Shown here piece after piece: positions 7,369-14,745 of a DNA stretch of 33,809 nucleotides. The DNA comes from Chloroherpeton thalassium (GTDB lineage Bacteria; Bacteroidota; Ignavibacteria; Kapaibacteriales; UBA2268). The notes under the pieces are model-generated. The model was not told the origin of the DNA. It worked only from the letters and a program-made list of their open reading frames with translations, and did not search any database. Numbering within the stretch: position 1 is the first letter of the stretch; every line of letters starts with the position of its first letter. A program made the position numbers and the translations under genes. Where the stretch lies: assembly GCA_020720105.1 (NCBI GenBank), contig DYPF01000002.1, positions 4,473 through 38,281 on the forward strand, given 5' to 3'.

Positions 7369-9753
7369 TTATTGTTTATTCTCTAAAACTTGGTTATCAA
7401 ATTCAGTCTTACATTCTGGACATTTGATAAATTTATCCCATTCACCTTCAGCATTCTTTCTGAAATGATACTCCAAGTAAGGATTATTACAATTCGGACA
7501 AGCATGGCTAATTGGTTCATAATTAGTCAAGTAATTGCATTTTGGGTAATCTGAACAAGACCAAAACTTCTTTTTTGTTTTGGGTGAATATCTTTCAACT
7601 AAATGACCTTCATTACATTTTGGACACTTTACGTTTGAAGTAAGCGGCAAAATTCCCTTGCAATTTGGATAATCAACACAGCCAAGGAATTTACCATATC
7701 TTCCTTCTCTTAAGTACATTGGTTTTCCGCAGTTAGGACAAACAACTCCCGGATAAATCTCAGGTTGCTTTTTCTCTTCGTTGTTTTTGGGTAAAGGCTT
7801 TGTAAATTTGCAAGTTGGATAATTCGAACAGCCTAAAAATCTTCCTCTTCTACTAACCTTGATTGTTAGTGTTCCGCCACATTCTGGGCATATTGTTTCA
7901 GTATTTGTTGATGGATCTGATTGAGCATTATTTAATGTTTGTGAAAATGGTCCGTAAAATTCATTCACTGTTTGTAAGTAAGTTTTATCGCCATCTGCAA
8001 TTTCATCTAAGTCCTCTTCCATTTTGGATGTGAAATTAACATTGAAAATTGAATCAAAACTTGCAACTAAAATATCATTAACATCAAATCCAAGTTGAGT
8101 AGGTCGGAATGATTTTTTATCCAATTCCACATATTTTCTATCTGATAAAGTAGAAACAATTGTTGCATAAGTGCTTGGACGACCAATCCCTAATTCATCT
8201 AAAATCTTAATTAAACTTGCTTGTGTAAATCGTGAGGGAGGTTTAGTACCTGCTTGTTTAGAGGTTGCAGAAGTCAATGCAAGTTTTTTGCCAACTTCAA
8301 TTCCTTTTGGTAGAATAATATCTTTGTCTTCATCATCATTTACTGCATTTTCGTCCTTCTCATCTTCTGCTTCAGAATATATTTTCATAAATCCATCAAA
8401 CTTAATAACCGATCCAGTTGCTCTAAAGATAAATCCATTCGAGGAAATTTCTACAACGGTTTGCTCCAAAACTGCATTACTCATTTGGGATGCAACAAAC
8501 CTAAAGTAGATTAGTTGATACAAAGCCATTTCGTCTTTTGTAAGCGACTTCTTCAACTCTTTTAAGTCATATTGCACATTTGTTGGTCTTATTGCTTCGT
8601 GAGCATCTTGCATATTCTTAGATTTTGATTCATAAGTATTTGGAGTATTTGGCAAATATTTTTCACCATAATTGCTCGAAACATATTCGCGGACGCTGTT
8701 TATTGCATCATCGCTTACTCTAACTGAGTCGGTTCTCATATATGTAATCAAACCAGCAAGTTCATCATCACCAATATTCACACCTTCGTATAACTTTTGG
8801 GCAATTTGCATTGTTTTTTTGTTTGTAAATCCTAATTGTTTGGCTGCTTCTTGTTGTAATGTACTTGTTGTAAAAGGCGCATTTGGTCGGCGAACAACAT
8901 CTTTTGTTTGTTTCTTTGTTATTTCGTAATCTTGAATTTGCTTAATTTGAGCGAGTAAATTATCGGCTTGTTCTTTGTTTTTAATAAAATGTAATTTTGA
9001 TATTTGATTCTTTATTTTGTCAGTTTCTTCGGGGGTATTTCCTTTGGCAGAGCCACTTGGTTTTTGAATTAACTTGTTTTCGAACGCAACTAATTGTGTA
9101 GGTAATTTACTTATACTCGGACATTTAAAATCTGCAAAAATATTCCAATATTCGATAGAATCAAAACCTAAAATCTCACGTTCCCTCTCGGAAATTAACC
9201 TAAGTGCTACTGACTGAACGCGTCCAGCACTCAATGCTTCACTTGTTTTGCCAATCATTTTATTTGATAAAAAAGGTGAAACTTGGAAACCAATAATTCT
9301 ATCCAAAACTCTACGGGCTTGTTGGCTCATAAATAAATTATGATCAATATCTCTTGCACTTGTAATACCTTTGTTAATTCCACTTTTGGTGATTTCGTTA
9401 AAAATAACACGCTTGATATTATTATTAACTGGAGTAATTTCATCAGCTAAGTGGAATGCAATTGCTTCGCCTTCACGGTCGGGGTCAGTCGCGATTAATA
9501 TATCACCACTCTCTTTGGCAATATCCTTTAATTCTTTAATTACTTTTGCTTTTCCTTTGATAACTTCATATTTTGGCTCAAAATTATTGGCTAAATCAAT
9601 GCCAAGGCTATAGCCCGGCAGGTCCTTAATATGCCCAATAGATGATTTGACTATATAATTATTGCCCAAATATTTATTTATTGTTTTTGCTTTTGCTGGT
9701 GATTCTACTACAACTAATGTTTTTGATTGGTTTTTTGATGGTGATTTACTCAT
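7369..9753 (-). CDS. topA: DNA topoisomerase I (type IA)
   Basis: TopA relaxes negative supercoils by single-strand cleavage through an active-site tyrosine. I choose the ATG at 9753, giving 794 residues beginning MSKSPSKNQSKTLVVVESPAKAK. An upstream in-frame TTG (9784-9786) would add 11 residues, but it lies inside a TAATTTTG promoter-like box, so it is unlikely to be the start. Visible: the TOPRIM domain with VVVESPAKAKTI and DPDREGEA (D90, D92), and the catalytic motif GLITYMRTDS with Y338. The C-terminal tail has four zinc-ribbon modules, each with paired CxxC-type cysteines (CPECGG/CSNYPTC, CPNCGK/CVDYPNC, CPKCNE/CSDYPKC, CPNCNN/CPEC). dnaB lies 70 bp upstream on the same strand. Confidence 0.96.
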   Translation of the reverse strand: MSKSPSKNQSKTLVVVESPAKAKTINKYLGNNYIVKSSIGHIKDLPGYSLGIDLANNFEPKYEVIKGKAKVIKELKDIAKESGDILIATDPDREGEAIAFHLADEITPVNNNIKRVIFNEITKSGINKGITSARDIDHNLFMSQQARRVLDRIIGFQVSPFLSNKMIGKTSEALSAGRVQSVALRLISEREREILGFDSIEYWNIFADFKCPSISKLPTQLVAFENKLIQKPSGSAKGNTPEETDKIKNQISKLHFIKNKEQADNLLAQIKQIQDYEITKKQTKDVVRRPNAPFTTSTLQQEAAKQLGFTNKKTMQIAQKLYEGVNIGDDELAGLITYMRTDSVRVSDDAINSVREYVSSNYGEKYLPNTPNTYESKSKNMQDAHEAIRPTNVQYDLKELKKSLTKDEMALYQLIYFRFVASQMSNAVLEQTVVEISSNGFIFRATGSVIKFDGFMKIYSEAEDEKDENAVNDDEDKDIILPKGIEVGKKLALTSATSKQAGTKPPSRFTQASLIKILDELGIGRPSTYATIVSTLSDRKYVELDKKSFRPTQLGFDVNDILVASFDSIFNVNFTSKMEEDLDEIADGDKTYLQTVNEFYGPFSQTLNNAQSDPSTNTETICPECGGTLTIKVSRRGRFLGCSNYPTCKFTKPLPKNNEEKKQPEIYPGVVCPNCGKPMYLREGRYGKFLGCVDYPNCKGILPLTSNVKCPKCNEGHLVERYSPKTKKKFWSCSDYPKCNYLTNYEPISHACPNCNNPYLEYHFRKNAEGEWDKFIKCPECKTEFDNQVLENKQ

Positions 9754-9783
9754 AAAATGATGAAATTTATTTTTAGATAAAAA

Positions 9784-9791
9784 CAAAATTA
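9784..9791 (-). promoter_or_regulatory. Putative -7-type promoter box (TAATTTTG) for topA
   Basis: The plus strand reads CAAAATTA, that is TAATTTTG on the coding strand, ending 30 nt before the preferred topA ATG at 9753. It overlaps the alternative TTG start, which helps decide the start site. No clear -33 element is seen, and cotranscription from dnaB is also possible. Confidence 0.35.
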
Positions 9792-9823
9792 AAACAAATT
9801 TTTCAATTAATTGGTTTTAAAGA

Positions 9824-11287
9824 TTAAAAGACGCTTTCATCATCATATTCTTGAAAATTATTATCATATCCAGAATAATTCATTTCTTCATTATTTTCAA
9901 TTCTTTCATCAATATTATCAGTTTCTTGTGGTTCATTCATACCAATAGCTGCATTTTCGAATCTGGCATAACTCTTAATGAATGCTAACCTTGCTGTCCC
10001 CGTAGGACCATTTCTTTGTTTGCCTACAATTACTTCTGCCATATTTAGTGTAGAATACTTTTTCTCTTTATCGAAAAACTGAATACCAAAATATTCGGGT
10101 CGGTGTACGAACATCACAACATCCGCATCTTGCTCAATAGATCCAGATTCACGCAAGTCGGATAACATTGGTCTTTTATCTGGTCGTTTCTCTACATCAC
10201 GATTAAGCTGCGATAATGCAATTACAGGTATATCCAATTCTTTTGCTAATTGCTTTAACGAACGCGAAATCATCGAGATTTCTCGTTCGCGTGATTCGGC
10301 TTTGTGGGAGCTTACTAATTGCAAGTAATCAATGAAAATTGCACGAATTCCATTTTCAGTCTTCATTCTTCTGGCTTTAGCTCTAATTTCCATTATTGTT
10401 AATGCAGCACTATCATCTATGTAAATTGGTAATTCTGCTATCACGCCCAAACTATCAACTATTCTGCTATCTTCTTCATTCGAAATAATTCCTTTAGTGA
10501 TTCTATGTTGGTCAATCTTTGCTTCTGAACTTATTAAGCGAGTTACTAATTGATGAGCACTCATTTCGAGTGAGAAAAATGCTACAGGCATTCTTGAGTG
10601 AAGAGCAATATTTCTTGCAATAGACATCGCTAATGCTGTTTTACCCATCGATGGACGAGCTGCCAATATTATCAAATCCGATTTATGCAATCCACCAAGC
10701 AAATGATCTAAATCATAAAATTGTGTAAGAACATTTTCTTGACTATTCAAGTCACCTTTTCGAATATTTTTGATTATTGTATATGTTTCTCGGGAAAGTG
10801 CTTTCAAGCTCATGTATGATTTTTTTAACCTTTTTTCAGCTATAGTAAAGATTTTAGCTTCGGCATTGTCTATTTGTTCCAATGCATCAGAAGTTTCGCT
10901 GCGTGCTGATTCTATAATACTTTCAGAGGTTTCGATTAGACTTCTTTTAATATATTTTTCAGTTACAATTTTAGCATAATCATCAAAATTTGATGAATTT
11001 GCAACATAATTGGTTAATTCAACTAAATATCGCGAACCACCAATATCCTCTAATTGATTCCGAGACGATAAGAATTCTGACACTGTTAATGGGTCGGCTG
11101 CTTGATTTTTTTCATATAAGCTCATTATTGCTTGATAAATTTGCTTGTTTGATTGATTGTAAAAAGCATCTTTATCTAACATTTCGATTGCTTTTGAAAT
11201 GTTTTTATTGGATATTAACATTGCCCCAAGCAGAGCTCTTTCGGCATCTTCGGAATGGGGCATTGTTTTGAATTCAAAATCACTCAT
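9824..11287 (-). CDS. dnaB: Replicative DNA helicase DnaB
   Basis: DnaB is the hexameric ring helicase that unwinds DNA at the replication fork. The 487-residue protein has the N-terminal primase-interacting domain (PHSEDAERALLGAMLIS at the start), a linker, and a RecA-like C-terminal domain. The latter shows Walker A ARPSMGKTALA, FFSLEMSAHQLVTRLISSEA, Walker B AIFIDYLQL and IALSQLNRDVEKRPDKRPMLSDLRESGSIEQDADVV. It contains no intein. The last 40 residues are acidic and asparagine-rich and probably disordered, ending close to the topA promoter region. There is no conspicuous Shine-Dalgarno sequence before the ATG. Confidence 0.97.
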   Translation of the reverse strand: MSDFEFKTMPHSEDAERALLGAMLISNKNISKAIEMLDKDAFYNQSNKQIYQAIMSLYEKNQAADPLTVSEFLSSRNQLEDIGGSRYLVELTNYVANSSNFDDYAKIVTEKYIKRSLIETSESIIESARSETSDALEQIDNAEAKIFTIAEKRLKKSYMSLKALSRETYTIIKNIRKGDLNSQENVLTQFYDLDHLLGGLHKSDLIILAARPSMGKTALAMSIARNIALHSRMPVAFFSLEMSAHQLVTRLISSEAKIDQHRITKGIISNEEDSRIVDSLGVIAELPIYIDDSAALTIMEIRAKARRMKTENGIRAIFIDYLQLVSSHKAESREREISMISRSLKQLAKELDIPVIALSQLNRDVEKRPDKRPMLSDLRESGSIEQDADVVMFVHRPEYFGIQFFDKEKKYSTLNMAEVIVGKQRNGPTGTARLAFIKSYARFENAAIGMNEPQETDNIDERIENNEEMNYSGYDNNFQEYDDESVF

Positions 11288-11371
11288 AGTTTATATTAAA
11301 TCTGTTATTCATAAAAATATAAATGCAAATTATCTCAAATTCCAAAAATTGTACTGCAGTTTTGATAACTT

Positions 11372-11755
11372 TTACTTTTCCACAAGTTTTGCACACAAAA
11401 ACAACAAATTTTCAACATCCTTGCGCGATTCCGATTCCTGCTTGTCCTGCTCCTTCAATATCGGCGAATTGTCCGCATACATTGACTTCCCCAAAACCCT
11501 TGTAAACTGATATTCCTTCTCCATAAGTTTGCTTTTTGATGTTGCCAACATCGTTTTTCCTGTTTTCACAGCACTTTCCACTCCTGCTTCAGTCCTAAGC
11601 TGAACATAAATATCATAACAATCAGTTGCCCAAGCCTCGATATGCGATGGTGCAGCCAAAATTGGTTGAATAGAAGCAAAATTATACTGAATAATTCTCA
11701 ATCTTTCGGTTCTTGTACTATGAGAATCTCTGTTAAAATTATTGTCATATACCAT
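11372..11755 (-). CDS. Hypothetical protein, unrecognised (127 residues)
   Basis: I do not recognise this protein. It is soluble and largely predicted helical, with no signal peptide or membrane segment. The centre (IQPILAAPSHIEAWATDCYDIYVQL, then VKTGKTMLATSKSKLMEKEYQF) looks like a globular helical domain, and the C-terminal third is very charged (KEQDKQESESRKD). Two ORFs on the opposite strand look like shadows: they contain cysteine/proline-rich or low-complexity translation. The gene stands alone between dnaB (85 bp away) and tgt (234 bp away). Its codons use more G/C in third positions than dnaB, which could mean transfer or a different expression class. The family could be lineage-specific, or this may be the N-terminal part of a longer ancestral protein; I cannot tell. 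Confidence 0.6.
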   Translation of the reverse strand: MVYDNNFNRDSHSTRTERLRIIQYNFASIQPILAAPSHIEAWATDCYDIYVQLRTEAGVESAVKTGKTMLATSKSKLMEKEYQFTRVLGKSMYADNSPILKEQDKQESESRKDVENLLFLCAKLVEK

Positions 11756-11815
11756 TGATATAAATAATTATTAATTAGTTTAAATAAATATTAATATGAT
11801 TCAATATTATCTATA

Positions 11816-11831
11816 ATTGATTATAATCAAT
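11816..11831. promoter_or_regulatory. Perfect 16-bp palindrome, operator-like
   Basis: ATTGATTATAATCAAT reads identically on both strands. It lies 61 bp upstream of the 127-residue gene on the minus strand. A second short inverted repeat (TAATAT/ATATTA, 11792-11809) is adjacent. A symmetric operator is plausible, but AT-rich DNA gives palindromes easily. Confidence 0.35.
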
Positions 11832-11889
11832 AAATACTTTAATTATATCAATATATCATTAAATACAATCAATTTAAATATAAAACAAT

Positions 11890-11925
11890 GTAAAGTTTGT
11901 AAAGTTTATAAAGTTTGTAATGTTT
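11890..11925. repeat. 9-bp tandem repeat, four copies (GTAAAGTTT-type)
   Basis: Four consecutive 9-mers are visible: GTAAAGTTT, GTAAAGTTT, ATAAAGTTT, GTAATGTTT. The first two are identical and the others differ at one or two positions. The core TAAAGT is shared with the heptamer array at position 1. The array is intergenic, 64 bp past the tgt stop codon, and translates to low-complexity VCKVYKVCNV-like peptide, so it is not coding. Confidence 0.75.
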
Positions 11926-11956
11926 TTAATGTGAAATTATTAAAATTATTATCAGA

Positions 11957-11986
11957 ACCTCTCCCCCTGACCCCTACGAGAGTGGG
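11957..11986 (-). terminator. C/G-rich element after tgt, possible terminator
   Basis: This is the only strongly G+C-rich block in an otherwise AT-only spacer, and it lies immediately downstream of the tgt stop codon. On the tgt strand CTCTC can pair with GAGAG (stem about 5 bp) around a G-rich loop, followed by an AT-rich stretch. It may be the terminator of the nnr-vanZ-RR-tgt operon or the remnant of a dispersed palindromic repeat. The pairing is imperfect. Confidence 0.3.
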
Positions 11987-11989
11987 AAT

Positions 11990-13126
11990 TTACTTTGTGT
12001 TGTTGTGCCAATAATCAAGAAACTCTTGTTTCCACTTTGTAAATTCATTAACGGCAATCTTTTCCCTTGCAATATTAACTAACCACAAGTAAAAAGAAAT
12101 ATTCTGCAAGGAGGCAATAGATAAAGCCAATAGTTCATTAGCCATAAACAAGTGCCTTAAATAACCGAGTGAATAATAATTACTTGGAAAGAGCCCAAGA
12201 TTCTCATCTATTAATTCATCAGAGAATTTATATTTTTGATTACGAACATTTATCTTTCCTCTTGTAGTAAAGATTTGTGCATTCCGAGCATTTCTGGTAG
12301 GAATAACACAATCGAACATATCAACGCCCATTTCGATGGCGTGTAAAATATCATCGGGCATCCCAACGCCCATCAAATATCGTGGCTTATCCTTTGGAAG
12401 CAATTCAACGCTATGCGAAACCACTTCCATCATAAGTTCTTTGGGTTCACCAACCGATAAACCCCCGATAGCATAACCATCAAATCCTTGCTCGATGACT
12501 GCGTTGAGGTATTCAGCACGCAAATCCAAGAAAACGCCACCTTGTCCTATTGCAAATTGAAGTTGGTTGAGTCCGTAATGAGACTCGGTGGAGTTAAAAT
12601 ACTTTCTGGATCGTTGTGCCCAATCTAAAGACAAAGCAGCGGACTTCTTAATGTAGGATCTATCTGCAGGATAGGGGGCACATTCATCTAAAACCATTAG
12701 AATATCACTTCCGATAGTTCGTTGAATATCTACAACCTTTTCAGGAGTAAATAAATGCCGCGAACCGTCAATGTGGGATCGGAATTCGACACCTTCGTTG
12801 GATAATTTCCGAAGCGGAGACAAGGAAAAAACCTGAAAACCACCTGAATCAGTAAGAATGGGTCCTTGCCAATTCATAAAGTTGTGTAAACCACGAAATG
12901 TGTTGAGGACATCGAGCCCTGGACGTAAGTATAAATGGTATGTGTTTCCGAGAATAATCTTAGCGTTGAGTGCAACGAGGTCTGTTTGCTGTACAGCTTT
13001 AACAGTTCCCTGTGTACCGACAGGCATAAATATTGGAGTAGGAATTATACCGTGGGGAGTATATAGTTCTCCCAACCGAGCATTAGAATTAATGTCTTGG
13101 TGGAGAAGTTTAAAATGTGGAACCAT
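11990..13126 (-). CDS. tgt: Queuine tRNA-ribosyltransferase (tRNA-guanine transglycosylase), zinc site missing
   Basis: Tgt exchanges guanine 34 of GUN-anticodon tRNAs for preQ1 during queuosine synthesis. The 378-residue length is normal. Substrate and catalytic residues are present: TDSGGFQVFSL with D93, QGGVF, DGYAIGGLSVGEP and MFDCVIPTRNARNAQ with the nucleophile D272. However, the bacterial Tgt zinc site (C-x-C-x2-C plus a later His) is absent. By alignment its four positions are L310, L312, S315 and Q341, although the surrounding framework (KINVRN, YLRHLF, NELLAL) is intact. It overlaps the upstream response-regulator gene by 17 bp and ends a four-gene operon. queG, the last queuosine-pathway enzyme, is also in this window. 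I call it a zinc-less Tgt variant; a functionally diverged paralogue is the alternative. Confidence 0.93.
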   Translation of the reverse strand: MVPHFKLLHQDINSNARLGELYTPHGIIPTPIFMPVGTQGTVKAVQQTDLVALNAKIILGNTYHLYLRPGLDVLNTFRGLHNFMNWQGPILTDSGGFQVFSLSPLRKLSNEGVEFRSHIDGSRHLFTPEKVVDIQRTIGSDILMVLDECAPYPADRSYIKKSAALSLDWAQRSRKYFNSTESHYGLNQLQFAIGQGGVFLDLRAEYLNAVIEQGFDGYAIGGLSVGEPKELMMEVVSHSVELLPKDKPRYLMGVGMPDDILHAIEMGVDMFDCVIPTRNARNAQIFTTRGKINVRNQKYKFSDELIDENLGLFPSNYYSLGYLRHLFMANELLALSIASLQNISFYLWLVNIAREKIAVNEFTKWKQEFLDYWHNNTK

Positions 13127-14333
13127 AAAAATCTATATTTAGAATTGCAATATCATCATTGAAAGAATCAGTAATACGAATTGTTTTTAAAGAATCGATA
13201 AGGGAAAATAGCAAGTTGGGAGCGGATAAATGAGACTGAACAAGGGAAAACAGTTTGGATTCATCCCAACTGAAAGGATTATAAGTGTGCGGATCAATTA
13301 AACCATCGGAATAAACGAAAAGTTTAAAGGAATCGGGCAGGAGAATCGAGGAAGAAATATATTTAGCATTGTCTTTTGCCCCGATAAGAATGTTTTGCGA
13401 CTCAAGAAACCTTGAATTATCTTTGGAAAATATGAAAGATGGAGGATGACCTGCTCCAGAATACTTGAGAGTCTTTGTACGGAAATTATAAACAGCATAA
13501 AATATCGTAAAGAAAAGGAAATTATGATACTGAAGAGGGAAAGCGCGATTAAGTTCCGTGAGAACCTGAGCGGGTTCAGTGAAATCCACGTTGGGAAGAG
13601 TACCAAACCGAAGCATATTAAGAACACTAACAGATTCGAGGGCTGACGCCACGCCGTGTCCCGAGACATCTAAGAGATAAATAGCGAAATTATCTTCATC
13701 AACCCAGTGATATCCAAAGGAATCCCCTCCCAGATTATGAGAAGGCTCGAAATACCAATCAAAATCAAGTCGTTTATCGTTGGAAACCTTTGATGGCAAG
13801 AGAGAATGAACGTATTCCGAAGCAGAATCAATTTCATTTTTAAGAATACGATAGAAACGTTCTGTATCTTCCTTTGACTTTTCGAGGCGTTGGTTTATTT
13901 CCTTAATATCTTTCACTTTTAATTGAATGAGTTGATTGGAAAACTTCAAAACGAGATGTGATTTTATTTTGGCGATAAGGACTCTTGAACTAAAAGGTTT
14001 GGAAATAAAGTCGATGGCTCCAGCATCCAAAGCATTGATAATGGAATCCTCGTCATTATGCGATGTTACAAAGATAATGGGAATGTTATTTAATTTGGGT
14101 TGAGCTTTAATCTGTTTGCAAATACTTAATCCCTCCGAAAAAGCAGTGGAATAATCAATAATTATAATATCGGGAAAAGAACGTTCAAGGGAATCCATCG
14201 AAAAAGGAAAGTTGGAAAAAGTTACGACACGGAAAAAATTATCAAGAAGAATTGTTCGGAGATTAGAAACACTTATTTCAGAATTATCAGCAATGAAAAT
14301 CAAGGGTTTATATTTGGCAAATGAATCAAGCAT
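13110..14333 (-). CDS. Response regulator with SpoIIE-type PP2C phosphatase output
   Basis: This 407-residue cytoplasmic regulator probably dephosphorylates a STAS-domain protein when its receiver is phosphorylated. The receiver domain (about 10-128) has phospho-acceptor D60 in IIIIDYS, T90 in VTSH and K112 in SKPF. The usual acidic pair is reduced to ADN (D16 only), so Mg2+ binding may be altered. A coiled-coil linker (about 130-170) precedes the PP2C domain with LGGDSFGY (GGD 202-204), LLDVSGHG (D222), SGAGHPP, VYSDGL (D343) and FNDDIAIL (D393/D394), so phosphatase metal ligands are conserved. It overlaps the VanZ-like gene by 8 bp and tgt by 17 bp. Its codons (TTC, TCC, CTT, GGG) are less AT-biased than those of most neighbours. 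The three-gene SpoIIE/STAS/HATPase set starting at 16350 is a possible partner. Confidence 0.9.
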   Translation of the reverse strand: MLDSFAKYKPLIFIADNSEISVSNLRTILLDNFFRVVTFSNFPFSMDSLERSFPDIIIIDYSTAFSEGLSICKQIKAQPKLNNIPIIFVTSHNDEDSIINALDAGAIDFISKPFSSRVLIAKIKSHLVLKFSNQLIQLKVKDIKEINQRLEKSKEDTERFYRILKNEIDSASEYVHSLLPSKVSNDKRLDFDWYFEPSHNLGGDSFGYHWVDEDNFAIYLLDVSGHGVASALESVSVLNMLRFGTLPNVDFTEPAQVLTELNRAFPLQYHNFLFFTIFYAVYNFRTKTLKYSGAGHPPSFIFSKDNSRFLESQNILIGAKDNAKYISSSILLPDSFKLFVYSDGLIDPHTYNPFSWDESKLFSLVQSHLSAPNLLFSLIDSLKTIRITDSFNDDIAILNIDFYGSTF

Positions 14334-14745
14334 CGTGGGAAATAGTCTGAGAATTATGGAAAAATATATTAATTAAAAGAAATCTAAATAGGAAATAAGA
14401 GAAAATGATTCCACTACAATCGGCAATTAAGTCAAAAGGGTCCATCAATCTTCCTGGAATAAAACTTTGATGAAGTTCATCGGAGAACGCAAAGAGTGTT
14501 GCAAGGGAAATAGTAAAAAGATAACGAAATTTGAATGATTTAGAAGGAAACGCAGTCCAAATCACAAGGAACGAGGAAATACCATAAAGGAAAAAGCCAG
14601 CAAGATGTAGCAACTTATCGTAATCCCAAATGCTAATTGGGATATATTCATTGTGAGGCTGATGCGATAAAATAAATATAATAGCTGAATAAAGAAACCA
14701 TTGCAATATATAAAGGACTTTGATATGTGGAGAAGGAGATATCAT
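14326..14745 (-). CDS. VanZ-like membrane protein
   Basis: A 139-residue integral membrane protein with about four hydrophobic helices (about 10-26, 45-65, 74-88, 112-132). The VanZ-family signatures are visible: an N-terminal helix ending FILSHQP, WDYDKLLHLAGFFLYG, and SDELHQSFIPGRLMDPFDLIADCSG. The charged and histidine residues in the last motif are the family hallmark. VanZ proteins are associated with teicoplanin resistance in Enterococcus, but most homologues, probably including this one, have no established function. It is coupled to nnr by a 4-bp ATGA overlap and to the response-regulator gene by an 8-bp overlap. Confidence 0.88.
   Translation of the reverse strand: MISPSPHIKVLYILQWFLYSAIIFILSHQPHNEYIPISIWDYDKLLHLAGFFLYGISSFLVIWTAFPSKSFKFRYLFTISLATLFAFSDELHQSFIPGRLMDPFDLIADCSGIIFSYFLFRFLLINIFFHNSQTISHDA

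Noticed and set aside
7357-7373. Six-bp AT-only hairpin (AATAAT/ATTATT) spanning both stop codons of kdsB and topA, as a bidirectional terminator
   Set aside because: Stem contains no G or C and there is no clear U-run; expected by chance in this composition.
9754-9786. TTG start for topA adding 11 residues
   Set aside because: Lies inside a TAATTTTG promoter-like box; the ATG at 9753 gives the usual short lead before the VVVESPAKAKTI motif.
11199-11510. Plus-strand ORFs opposite dnaB start and the 127-residue gene
   Set aside because: Composition is that of antisense shadows, with no ribosome-binding site and no recognisable domain.
11817-12014. 65-codon plus-strand ORF across the tandem repeats
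   Set aside because: Translation is low-complexity (VCKVYKVCNV) from the 9-bp array and runs into the tgt 3' end; not a gene.
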